Shown here piece by piece: positions 23,584 through 31,874 of a DNA stretch of 64,000 nt (the first letter of the stretch is position 1; each line of letters begins with the position of its first letter). Source of the DNA: an uncultured Streptomyces sp. Lineage in GTDB: Bacteria > Actinomycetota > Actinomycetes > Streptomycetales > Streptomycetaceae. The stretch lies in contig NZ_CANLBS010000008.1 in assembly GCF_947488945.1 (NCBI RefSeq), positions 248,001 through 312,000 of the forward strand. The letters are read 5' to 3'. A program made the position numbers and the translations under genes. The notes under the pieces are model-generated. The model was not told the origin of the DNA. It did not search any database and saw nothing but the letters and a program-made list of their open reading frames with translations.

Positions 23584-25782
23584 ATGGGGCGGGCCGCGGC
23601 CGGTGACGGCGGAACGCGTGCCGCGCGGTCGGCGCTCGACCGGGCGGACCAACTGCTGGCGGCGGCACGGGCGGTCCGGGCCGACCACCGGCGGGCCGTG
23701 GACGCCGTGCGCGCCGTCCTCGATCCGATGCTCGACGCACTGGTCGCCGAGGAACTGGCGACGATCCCGGTCGGCCGCCTCAAGGACGTCACCGAGGGCA
23801 GGCTCCGGGTGACGGCCGTCGAACAGGGCGGGCTGACCACCGTCGGCCAGGTGCACGCCACCGGCCGGTACGCGCTGCGCGCGCTGCCCGGTGTCGGCGC
23901 GCAGACCGCCGACCAGGCGCTGGCGGCGGCCGGGCGGATCGCCCACGCGGTGCGCGACACCGTCTCGGTGCGGCTCACCGTCGACGGGCCGGAGCCCCCC
24001 GACGCCGCGTTCACGGCGCTCGTCGTGGCCCTGCACCGGTTGGTCGCGGCGGGGCCGGAGGCGGTCCGCGCACGGGACGCGGCGCTGGGCCTGGTCACCG
24101 CGCTGGAGGGTCCGCTCGCGGACGCGGCCCCGCTGCGGCGGCGACTGCCCGCCCTGTTCCTGGGCCGGGAGGCCCGCGCACGGGCGAACGGGGCGGTGGC
24201 CGCCGTACGGACCGCCCTGACGGCGGCCGAGGAGCGCGGGTTGGCCGGGGCGTTCGCGCAGGCGTCCGTCGACCTGCTCCGGGCGCCCGGGACACCGGCC
24301 GCGGCCTGGGTCGACTTCGAGCTGCGCTCCACCGAGTACTACGTGCTGCTGGCGGACCTCTCCGGCACCGGCCCGGACCGGGACGCCGCCGAGGGGTTCC
24401 TGCCCGCCTCCGTCGCCGACCGGGTGCGGGGGCTCCGGCTGGACGACTCCCTGCTGCGGGTGTCGCTGCGCGGCTACCAGTCCTTCGGGGCCCGGTTCGC
24501 CCTCGCCCAGCGGCGGGTGGTGCTCGGGGACGAGATGGGGCTCGGCAAGACCGTGCAGGCCGTCGCCGCGCTCGCCCACCTCGCGGCGCGCGGCGGGACC
24601 CACTTCCTGGTGGTCTGCCCGGCGAGCGTACTGATCAACTGGACGCGTGAGATCCGCTCCCGTTCCACGCTGAGCGTCGTCCCGGTGCACGGACCGGACC
24701 GCCGGGAGGCGTTCGCCGAGTGGCGCGGGTCGGGCGGGGTCGCGCTGACCACGTTCGACGCGCTGACCGGTCTTCCGGAGGCGGCGGAGGTACCGGAGCG
24801 GCCCGGGATGCTGGTCGTGGACGAGGCGCACTTCGTGAAGAACCCGGCGGCCCGCAGGTCCCGGGCGGTGGCCGGCTGGGCGGAGCGGGCGGACCACGTC
24901 CTGCTGCTGACCGGGACGCCGATGGAGAACCGGGTGGCGGAGTTCCGCAGCCTGGTCGCCCTGCTGCGCCCGGACCTGGCGCCGTCGCTCGACGTCACGC
25001 GCGCGGCGGCCGGTTCCGCGGCCTTCCGCCGCGCGGTGTCGCCCGTCTACCTGCGGCGCAACCAGGAGGACGTACTGAGCGAACTCCCGCCGCTGGTACG
25101 GGTGGACGAGTGGGTGGAGTTCAGCGAGGGCGACCGGGAGGCATACGGCGAGGCGGTCGCCGGCGGCCACTTCATGCGGATGCGCCGCGCCGCGTACGCG
25201 AGGCCCGAGGTGTCCGCCAATCTGGCCCGGCTGCGCGAACTCGTCGCCGAGGCCGCCGCCAACGGCCACAAGGTCGTGGTGTTCTCGTACTTCCGCGACG
25301 TGCTGGCCACCGTCCGCAAGGCGCTCGGCGAGGACGTGGCGGGACCGCTGGCCGGGGACGTGTCGGCCGCGCGCCGCCAGCTGATGGTCGACGAGTTCGC
25401 CGCCGCCCGGGGCCACGCGGTGCTGCTGAGCCAGATCCAGGCGGGCGGCACCGGCCTCAACATGCAGGCCGCCTCCGTGGTCGTCCTGTGCGAGCCGCAG
25501 ATCAAGCCCACCCTGGAACACCAGGCGGTGGCCCGCGCGCACCGGATGGGGCAGATACGGACGGTCCAGGTCCACCGGCTGCTGACCGCCGACAGCGTCG
25601 ACGAACGGATGCTGGCCCTCCTCGCCCGCAAGGAACGCCTCTTCGACGCCTACGCCCGCCGCAGCGAGGTCGCCGAGGCGTCCCCGGAGGCGCTCGACGT
25701 CTCCGACGCCGCCCTGGCCCGCCGCATCGTGGAGGAGGAGCAGCTCCGCCTGACGGGCGGAGCACCCGCACCGCTGGAGTGA
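23584..25782 (+). CDS. SNF2-family DEAD/DEAH-box helicase-like ATPase
   Basis: A 732-aa Swi2/Snf2-type double-stranded DNA translocase. The N-terminal ~300 aa are helical and include a helix-hairpin-helix-like stretch (ALRALPGVGAQTADQALAAAGRI). The motor core follows: GDEMGLGKTVQAVAAL (Walker A), VDEAHFVKN (Walker B), LLTGTPMENR (motif III), then HELICc motifs SQIQAGGTGLNMQAA and EHQAVARAHRMGQ. There is no SWIM domain and no adjacent nuclease or methylase. ATG with GAGGAGGAG upstream. Likely acts in DNA repair or remodelling; the precise role is unknown. Confidence 0.92.
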   Translation: MGRAAAGDGGTRAARSALDRADQLLAAARAVRADHRRAVDAVRAVLDPMLDALVAEELATIPVGRLKDVTEGRLRVTAVEQGGLTTVGQVHATGRYALRALPGVGAQTADQALAAAGRIAHAVRDTVSVRLTVDGPEPPDAAFTALVVALHRLVAAGPEAVRARDAALGLVTALEGPLADAAPLRRRLPALFLGREARARANGAVAAVRTALTAAEERGLAGAFAQASVDLLRAPGTPAAAWVDFELRSTEYYVLLADLSGTGPDRDAAEGFLPASVADRVRGLRLDDSLLRVSLRGYQSFGARFALAQRRVVLGDEMGLGKTVQAVAALAHLAARGGTHFLVVCPASVLINWTREIRSRSTLSVVPVHGPDRREAFAEWRGSGGVALTTFDALTGLPEAAEVPERPGMLVVDEAHFVKNPAARRSRAVAGWAERADHVLLLTGTPMENRVAEFRSLVALLRPDLAPSLDVTRAAAGSAAFRRAVSPVYLRRNQEDVLSELPPLVRVDEWVEFSEGDREAYGEAVAGGHFMRMRRAAYARPEVSANLARLRELVAEAAANGHKVVVFSYFRDVLATVRKALGEDVAGPLAGDVSAARRQLMVDEFAAARGHAVLLSQIQAGGTGLNMQAASVVVLCEPQIKPTLEHQAVARAHRMGQIRTVQVHRLLTADSVDERMLALLARKERLFDAYARRSEVAEASPEALDVSDAALARRIVEEEQLRLTGGAPAPLE

Positions 25783-25864
25783 GAGCGCGGCGCCGCGGCG
25801 CGTCCACGAGCCGGGCGGAAGCCGAAGCCGCTGCGGGGAAAGCCCCACGTGATCGCCCCCGCGC

Positions 25865-26896
25865 TCAGTGCGCGTGTCCCGCCCCCGCCCCGGCCTTCGC
25901 GTCCGCGCCGCCCTTCGCGGTGCCCATCGTGTCCGCCGCCGGGTGGTGGGGTTCGTAGCCCGGTACGGTGCCGTCCGGTTTGGCCACCAGGAAGAGACCG
26001 GCCATGCCCATGTCCGAGTGGCTCTGGACGTGGCAGTGGTACATCCACGCCCCCGCGCCCACGTGTTCGCCGGCGACCACCTGGAAGCCGAAGGAGTCGG
26101 CGGGGCCGCAGATCTTGGTGTCGATGACGCGGCTGGGATCGTCGGGGCCGGTGAGCAGGCCGGTGCGGTTGTCCGCCCAGCGGTGACCGTGGATGTGGAA
26201 CGTGTGGTAGTACTCGCCGTGCGTGATCATGACGACCTCGACCCGGTCGCCCACCGTGGCCTCGAAGTTCGGGCTGTCCTTGGCGGCCTTGTTGTTGATG
26301 GTCATGTCGTTGAAGACGATCGTGATCGTCTTGTCCGGGAGGATGTCGCCCTCGCGACGGACCACCAGCGGGCCGTAGAGGCCCTTGCGGATGCCGCCGG
26401 TGCCGTGGTCGGTGCCGACGACGTGGTCGTGGTAGTGCCAGTAGCCCGCGCTGCCCGGCCGCCAACTGCCGTCCTTGCGGCGGCCGGGCGCGTGGGTGCG
26501 CCAGGTGTAGGTGCGGGTGCCGCCGGGCTCGACGTGACTCCTGTTGAGGCGGGTGCCGTCGTTGGCCACGTCGTAGTCGACGCCGTGGACGTGGAGGCTG
26601 ACGTCGACGTCCGTCGTGTTCTCGAACTCGATGTGGAGCGTGTCGCCCTCGGTGAGTTCGATGAGCGGGCCGGGGACCGTGGCCTTGCCCTTCTCGAAGC
26701 CGTAGCCGATCTGATCGTTCGCCAGCTTCTCGGCGTAAAGGGTGAGGTGGCGGACCGTGCCGCCGGCGGGGGCCGTGGGCAGCGGGTTCTCCGCCGAGCC
26801 GGCTTCCACGGCGCCGAGCGACAGCGAGGTGACCCCGGCGGTGGCCGCCGTGGCTCCGCCGATGAGCATGCGCCGGTTGAACGTCCTTCGATCCAT
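25865..26896 (-). CDS. Two-domain small laccase (multicopper oxidase), Tat-exported
   Basis: A 343-aa enzyme closely resembling the Streptomyces small laccase (SLAC/EpoA), an extracellular phenol oxidase reducing O2 to water, active as a trimer. Tat signal: MDRRTFNRRMLIGG. The four copper motifs are present: SLHVHGVDYD, GYWHYHDHV, YYHTFHIHGHRW and MYHCHVQSHSDMGM (T1 Cys, His and Met). A His-containing tail (GAGAGHAH) ends the protein. It is divergent (235 bp) from a ThuA/PQQ-dehydrogenase and cupredoxin operon, which suggests a shared copper-linked oxidative role. Convergent with the SNF2 gene. Confidence 0.95.
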   Translation of the reverse strand: MDRRTFNRRMLIGGATAATAGVTSLSLGAVEAGSAENPLPTAPAGGTVRHLTLYAEKLANDQIGYGFEKGKATVPGPLIELTEGDTLHIEFENTTDVDVSLHVHGVDYDVANDGTRLNRSHVEPGGTRTYTWRTHAPGRRKDGSWRPGSAGYWHYHDHVVGTDHGTGGIRKGLYGPLVVRREGDILPDKTITIVFNDMTINNKAAKDSPNFEATVGDRVEVVMITHGEYYHTFHIHGHRWADNRTGLLTGPDDPSRVIDTKICGPADSFGFQVVAGEHVGAGAWMYHCHVQSHSDMGMAGLFLVAKPDGTVPGYEPHHPAADTMGTAKGGADAKAGAGAGHAH

Positions 26897-27055
26897 GTCG
26901 GGCTCCCGAGGTCGCGGACAAGAGGATGACTGGTGGCGTCGCCGCCGGTTCCGCCGGGGCGGACGGGGCGCGCGTGGCCACCCGGACGGCCCACACGGTA
27001 ACCAAGGGCGACCCGTTTATCCACACTCAGGACAAAGTTTGTTCTGTTCCTGTCA

Positions 27056-27090
27056 TAGACCTTGGCGTGCCGTCGAAAGAGGTCTAGCTT
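27056..27090 (+). promoter_or_regulatory. Promoter with overlapping inverted repeat upstream of ThuA/PQQ-dehydrogenase gene
   Basis: TTGGCG (27062-27067) and TAGCTT (27085-27090) are spaced by 17 bp, 41 bp before the ATG. TAGACCT (27056-27062) and AGGTCTA (27080-27086) form a perfect 7-bp inverted repeat whose arms cover the -35 and -10 edges. A dimeric repressor bound here would block RNA polymerase. Confidence 0.6.
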
Positions 27091-27131
27091 CGGGCGCTGT
27101 TGCAGTGACCACACAGAGGTGGGTGACCCCC

Positions 27132-29618
27132 ATGCAGCACACACCACATGAACGGTCCAGATCCCGGCGCGGTCTCGCGGCGATCGTGGCGAGCGGCGCG
27201 CTCGCCGCCTCGCTGCTCGCGGGGAACACCGCGAGCGCCCAGTCCTCCCCCGGCCCCTCCGGCGCTCCGACAACGTTGTCCCTACCCTCACCGCCGGGCG
27301 GCGCCGAGGTGAAGGTGCTGGTCTTCCACGGATCGGCCGGCGAGGAACCCCCCACGGTGAACGCCGGTATCGCCGCGATCGAGAAGATCGGACTCAGCGG
27401 CCCGGAGGCCGGCCGGTTCAGGACCGTCGCCACCGACGACCCGGCGGTCTTCACCCAGAAACGGCTCGGCACCTTCAACGCCGTGGTCTTCCTGACCGGA
27501 GGCGGCGACGTGCTCGACCCGGAGCAGGAGGCCGGGCTGGAGGCGTACATGGAGGCGGGCGGCGGATTCCTCGGCATCCACGACGCGGCGCGCACCGAGC
27601 CGTACTCCGACTGGTTCACCGGGCTCGTCGGCGCCCGGCCCGCAGCGAACGGCCCGACCGCCGTCCAGCGGGCTACCGTCGAGGTCGGCGACCGCGTGCA
27701 TCCGGCCACCAGGAACCTGCCGCTGGAGTGGAAGCGGCCCGACAAGTGGCTGAACTGGAAGACCAATCCGTCCGGCGACGTGCACACCGTGGCGCGGGTG
27801 CGCGAACTCACCTACCGGCCGGGGGCGAACGCCAACGGCTGGGACCACCCGGTCTCCTGGTGCCGGGACTACGACGGCGGCCGTTCGTTCTACACCGCCA
27901 TGGGCGGCACCGCCGACTCGTACGCGGAGACCGACTTCCGCGACCACCTGCGGGGCGCCCTCGCCTGGACGACCCGGCTCTCCCGGGCCGACTGCTCGGC
28001 GACCATCACCTCGAACTACACGGCGGAACGGGTGACCCGGCCCAACCAGCCGGGCCGGAACGACCAGATCGGTGAGCCGCACGGCCTGGTCGCCGCCCCG
28101 GACGGGCGGGTGCTCTACATCGGCCGGGGCGGCGCCGACGGCAGCGCCCCCGTGGTCACCGACTGGGCCGATCCGGACGTCGGCAAGGGCGTGGGCCAGA
28201 TCCACGTCTACGACCCCGCGACCAAGGAGGTCACCCTCGCCGGCGCGCTCTCCGTCTTCGGCAACAAGGGCGGCGGCGAGGAACTGGTCAAGGTCGAGGA
28301 GGGGCTGCTCGGCATCGAGCTGGACCCGGAGTTCGAGCGGAACGGCTGGGTGTACCTGCACTACACCCCGCACGCGAAGATCGACCGGGACCGGCGGACC
28401 GCGATCCGCCAGGTCTCCCGCTTCACCCTGGACCTCGCCACCAACAGGCTGGACACCGCGTCGGAGAAGGTGCTGCTGAGCTGGCCGGTCCAGATCCACA
28501 GCTGCTGCCACGCCGGCGGCGGGATGGCCTGGGACTCCCGGGGCAACCTGTACATCGCCACCGGGGACAACAACTCCTCCGGTTTCAGCGACGGTTACTC
28601 CGGCAACAACCCGCAGCCCGCCTACAAGGGGCTGTCCTTCGCGGACGCCCGCCGCACCGCGGGCAACACCAACAACCTCAACGGCAAGATCCTGCGCATC
28701 CACCCGGAGGACGACGGCACGTACACCCTGCCGGCGGGCAACCTCTTCACCGGCGACGAGCCGGACGAGGGCGGCGGCAAGACGCGCGGCGAGATCTACG
28801 TGATGGGCGTGCGCAACCCGGCCCGGATCGCGGTCGATCCGGCCACCGACACCCTCTACGCGGGCTGGGTCGGACCGGACGCCGGTGAGCCCAGCACCAC
28901 CTGGGGGCCCGCCAAGTACGACACGTTCGCCGCGATCACCCGGGCCGGCAACCACGGCTGGCCGTACTGCATGGGCAACAAGCAGCCCTACCGGGACCGC
29001 AATCTGCCCGATCCGGCCAAGCCGCTCGGCTGGTACGACTGCGACCACCCGAAGAACGAGTCGCCCAACAACGACGGCCTGGTCAACCTGCCGCCGGTCA
29101 CCTCCAACACCATCTGGTACTCCCCGCAGGGCGGCGGCGTCGACTACCCGCGCGACGCCAACGGCGTGCCGAGCTACGTCCAGGCCGAACAGACCCTGCG
29201 CCTGCCGTGGCTCAAGGGCGGCGGCCAGGCCACCATGAACGGCCCGGTCTACCGCTACGACGCGGCGAACCCGAGCGCGCAGAAGTGGCCGGAGTACTGG
29301 GACGGCAAGTGGTTCGTCGGCGACTTCTACGACGGCGACCAGCCGCGGCACGCGGTGCTGACCGACCCGAAGACCGTCGGCACGGGCGGACTGCCCACCC
29401 ACGCCGAGTCGTTGAAGGAGATCATCCCGGTCGGCGCCGGCGGCATCCGCAACCTCATGGACTGGAAGTTCGCGCCGGACGGTTCGCTGTACGTCCTCGA
29501 CTACGGGCGCGGCTTCTTCACCTCCGACTCCGCGTCCGCGCTGTGGCGCGTGACGTACAAGGGCGGCGGTCCGACCCCGGCCGCCGCCGACCTCGCCAGG
29601 AAGGCGGCGTCCCAGTGA
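27132..29618 (+). CDS. Secreted ThuA-domain / PQQ-dependent sugar dehydrogenase fusion
   Basis: An 828-aa exported protein. The Sec signal ends about residue 36 (NTASA-Q). Residues ~55-285 form a ThuA domain, a class-I-amidotransferase-like fold linked to 3-keto-sugar metabolism (EVKVLVFHGSAGEE, GGGFLGIHDAAR, PVSWCRDYDGGRSFYTAMG). Residues ~300-815 form a GSDH/PQQ sugar-dehydrogenase beta-propeller: EEGLLGIELDPEF, IHSCCHAGGGMAW with adjacent cysteines, GKILRIHPEDDG, GVRNPARIAVDP, NHGWPYC. It likely oxidises a sugar hydroxyl outside the cell; the substrate is unknown. Start chosen by GAGGTG upstream. Its TGA overlaps the GTG of the next gene. Confidence 0.88.
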   Translation: MQHTPHERSRSRRGLAAIVASGALAASLLAGNTASAQSSPGPSGAPTTLSLPSPPGGAEVKVLVFHGSAGEEPPTVNAGIAAIEKIGLSGPEAGRFRTVATDDPAVFTQKRLGTFNAVVFLTGGGDVLDPEQEAGLEAYMEAGGGFLGIHDAARTEPYSDWFTGLVGARPAANGPTAVQRATVEVGDRVHPATRNLPLEWKRPDKWLNWKTNPSGDVHTVARVRELTYRPGANANGWDHPVSWCRDYDGGRSFYTAMGGTADSYAETDFRDHLRGALAWTTRLSRADCSATITSNYTAERVTRPNQPGRNDQIGEPHGLVAAPDGRVLYIGRGGADGSAPVVTDWADPDVGKGVGQIHVYDPATKEVTLAGALSVFGNKGGGEELVKVEEGLLGIELDPEFERNGWVYLHYTPHAKIDRDRRTAIRQVSRFTLDLATNRLDTASEKVLLSWPVQIHSCCHAGGGMAWDSRGNLYIATGDNNSSGFSDGYSGNNPQPAYKGLSFADARRTAGNTNNLNGKILRIHPEDDGTYTLPAGNLFTGDEPDEGGGKTRGEIYVMGVRNPARIAVDPATDTLYAGWVGPDAGEPSTTWGPAKYDTFAAITRAGNHGWPYCMGNKQPYRDRNLPDPAKPLGWYDCDHPKNESPNNDGLVNLPPVTSNTIWYSPQGGGVDYPRDANGVPSYVQAEQTLRLPWLKGGGQATMNGPVYRYDAANPSAQKWPEYWDGKWFVGDFYDGDQPRHAVLTDPKTVGTGGLPTHAESLKEIIPVGAGGIRNLMDWKFAPDGSLYVLDYGRGFFTSDSASALWRVTYKGGGPTPAAADLARKAASQ

Positions 29619-31849
29619 GACAACCCGTCCTCGTACGAAGGCAGTCGCCGCCGCACCTGTGGCTCGCCCTGCTCGGTTCGCTCCTGATGGTCGTCGGGCT
29701 GACGGCGACCGCCGGCTCGGCCTGGGGGCGCGCCGGCGACCGGGCGCGGGCGGCGGCCGACCAGGTGCTGACCTGGACGGCCGGCGATCCCATCGACCAC
29801 TACCTGTCGGCCCCCACCACGGCGGTGGCCGGACCGGCCACCCTCGTCTTCGAGAACAGCGCGGCGACCGGCAACACCACGGGGATGCCGCACACCCTGA
29901 CGTTCAGCGTCTCCGACCCCGGGCACAACAGCGACGTCGCGGTGAACATCCTGGCCAACCCCTCGGACAGCGAGGGCGGCAGGCACAGTGTCGAGGTGGT
30001 GCTGTCCCCGGGCACGTACGCCTACCACTGCACGATCCCCGGCCACGGGCAGATGACGGGCGTCCTCACCGTCACCGAGGACGGCGGCGGCGAGGACACC
30101 GCCGCGCCGGAGACCTCGGCGGCGGTGGACGGCGACAAGAACGCCGACGGCGCGTACGTCGGCCAGGCGACGGTGACCGTGACGGCGACGGACGCCGGCT
30201 CCGGCGTCGGCACCGTCGAGTACGCGCTCGGCGCGGACGGCGCCTGGCAGCCGTACGGCGCCCCGGTCGTGGTGAGTGAGGTCGGCGGGCACACCGTCCG
30301 CTACCGGGCCACCGACAAGGCCGGCAACACGGCGGCCGAGAAATCCGTCGACTTCACCGTCGCCGCGCCGCCGACCGACGACACCACCGCGCCGGAGACC
30401 TCCGCCACGGTCTCGGGCGAGCAGGACGCCTCGGGCGGGTACCTCGGGACGGCGACGGTCACCGTGACCGCGTCCGACACCGGTTCGGGCGTCAACACCA
30501 TCGAGTACGCGCTGGGCGCCGACGGCCCCTGGCAGCCGTACACCGCGCCGGTCATGGTCCACGAACCGGGCGGGCACACCGTCCGCTACCGGGCCACCGA
30601 CAAGGCCGGCAACGCGGCGGCCGGGAAGTCCGTCGACTTCACCGTCGTCGAGCCCGTCGAGGAGGACACCACGGCCCCGGTGACCACGGCGAAGGTGGCG
30701 GGCGACAAGAACTCCGACGGCGCCTACCTCACCAGCGCCAGGGTCACGCTCACCGCGACCGACGACGACTCGGGCGTGGCGAAGGTGGAGTACTCGCTCG
30801 ACGGCGGTCCGTACCTCGCCTACGAAGGCACCGTGATCGTCGACCGGGTCGGCCGTCACACGCTGGCGCACCGGGCGACGGACCGGGCCGGCAACACCTC
30901 CGAGGCGGTCCTGGTGTCGTTCACCGTGGCCCGCAGCGGCGGCGTCCCGGCCCCGAACTGCGCGGAGTACGACGTCCGGCTGACCGTCTTCGTCGGGACC
31001 GTCGACACCGGTGTGCCCAACCGGATCACCGGCAACCGGTGCACGGTCAACGAGCTGATCGAGGACGAGAAGGACTGGGCCTCGCACGCGCTCTTCCTCA
31101 AGCACGTGGACGCGGTCCTCGACACGCTGCTCACGGACGGTGTGATCGACACCCGCGAGCGGAAGAAGATCTACCGGGCCGCCAGGCAGTCCGGCATCGG
31201 CACTCCGGGCCAGGTGGACGGCTACACCAAGCTGTTCGACGGCACCGAGGAGTCGTTCGCCCGGTGGGAGCAGGTGGGCGGCGGCCGGTTCGCACTCGCC
31301 GAGGACGGGGCGATCACCAGCTCCACGACGGTCGACGGCATGGGGATGCTGTGGTTCCCGGCCCGCCAGTACGGCGACTTCTCGCTCAAGCTCCAGTGGC
31401 GCGACGACGCCCCCGGCGCCGGGAACGCCAACGGCGGGGTCTTCGTCCGCTTCCCGGGCGTCCACGACAACCCGGAGGAGCCGCGTCCTGAGTGGGTCGC
31501 CATCGACTACGGCCACGAGATCCAGATCAACGACCGGCCGGACGGCGACATGTACAAGACCGGTTCGCTCTACGGCTTCGACCGCGTCGGCCTCGGCGGC
31601 GCGGGCGTCACGCCCAAGGGCACCTGGAACGACTACGAGATCCGGGTGGTCGGCCAGCACTACTCGGTCTTCCGCAACGGGGTGCTGATCAACGAGTTCG
31701 AGAACAACGGCGGTCAGCTCTTCGAGCCGCCGCGCGCGGGCGACCCGGGGACCGACGGCCGGCGGTACGCCGCCGGGTACATCGGCCTTCAGGTCCACAG
31801 CACCACGGACGTGATCTCGTACCGCGACATCCGGATCCAGGAGCTGTGA
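29615..31849 (+). CDS. Exported cupredoxin / OmpL47-repeat / DUF1080 (3-keto-disaccharide hydrolase family) protein
   Basis: A 744-aa protein coupled to the gene before it by a GTGA overlap. An N-terminal hydrophobic segment (14-34) is followed by a cupredoxin domain (~50-155) with a complete type-1 copper site: H93, C139, H144 and M147 in PHTLTF and YHCTIPGHGQM. Three OmpL47-type Ig-like repeats follow (~161-250, 256-345, 351-440), each TAPET...GSGVxxVEY...VRYRATDKAGN. After a linker with two cysteines, a DUF1080 domain (~535-744) matches the 3-keto-disaccharide hydrolase family (YTKLFDGTEES, NGGVFVRFPG, YIGLQVHS). The cupredoxin could take electrons from the upstream PQQ dehydrogenase. Confidence 0.88.
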   Translation: MRQPVLVRRQSPPHLWLALLGSLLMVVGLTATAGSAWGRAGDRARAAADQVLTWTAGDPIDHYLSAPTTAVAGPATLVFENSAATGNTTGMPHTLTFSVSDPGHNSDVAVNILANPSDSEGGRHSVEVVLSPGTYAYHCTIPGHGQMTGVLTVTEDGGGEDTAAPETSAAVDGDKNADGAYVGQATVTVTATDAGSGVGTVEYALGADGAWQPYGAPVVVSEVGGHTVRYRATDKAGNTAAEKSVDFTVAAPPTDDTTAPETSATVSGEQDASGGYLGTATVTVTASDTGSGVNTIEYALGADGPWQPYTAPVMVHEPGGHTVRYRATDKAGNAAAGKSVDFTVVEPVEEDTTAPVTTAKVAGDKNSDGAYLTSARVTLTATDDDSGVAKVEYSLDGGPYLAYEGTVIVDRVGRHTLAHRATDRAGNTSEAVLVSFTVARSGGVPAPNCAEYDVRLTVFVGTVDTGVPNRITGNRCTVNELIEDEKDWASHALFLKHVDAVLDTLLTDGVIDTRERKKIYRAARQSGIGTPGQVDGYTKLFDGTEESFARWEQVGGGRFALAEDGAITSSTTVDGMGMLWFPARQYGDFSLKLQWRDDAPGAGNANGGVFVRFPGVHDNPEEPRPEWVAIDYGHEIQINDRPDGDMYKTGSLYGFDRVGLGGAGVTPKGTWNDYEIRVVGQHYSVFRNGVLINEFENNGGQLFEPPRAGDPGTDGRRYAAGYIGLQVHSTTDVISYRDIRIQEL

Positions 31850-31866
31850 CCGGCGGGCGCCGCCGG
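31850..31866 (+). terminator. Hairpin after the cupredoxin/DUF1080 gene
   Basis: CCGGCG (31850-31855) pairs with CGCCGG (31861-31866) over a 5-nt loop immediately after the stop. It sits between convergent genes. Confidence 0.45.
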
Positions 31867-31874
31867 GATCCGTC

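Noticed and set aside
27056..27090. DasR-type (dre) site
   Set aside because: The dre consensus has the GGTCTAGACC palindrome without a spacer; here the half-sites are inverted and 17 bp apart, so DasR control is not supported.
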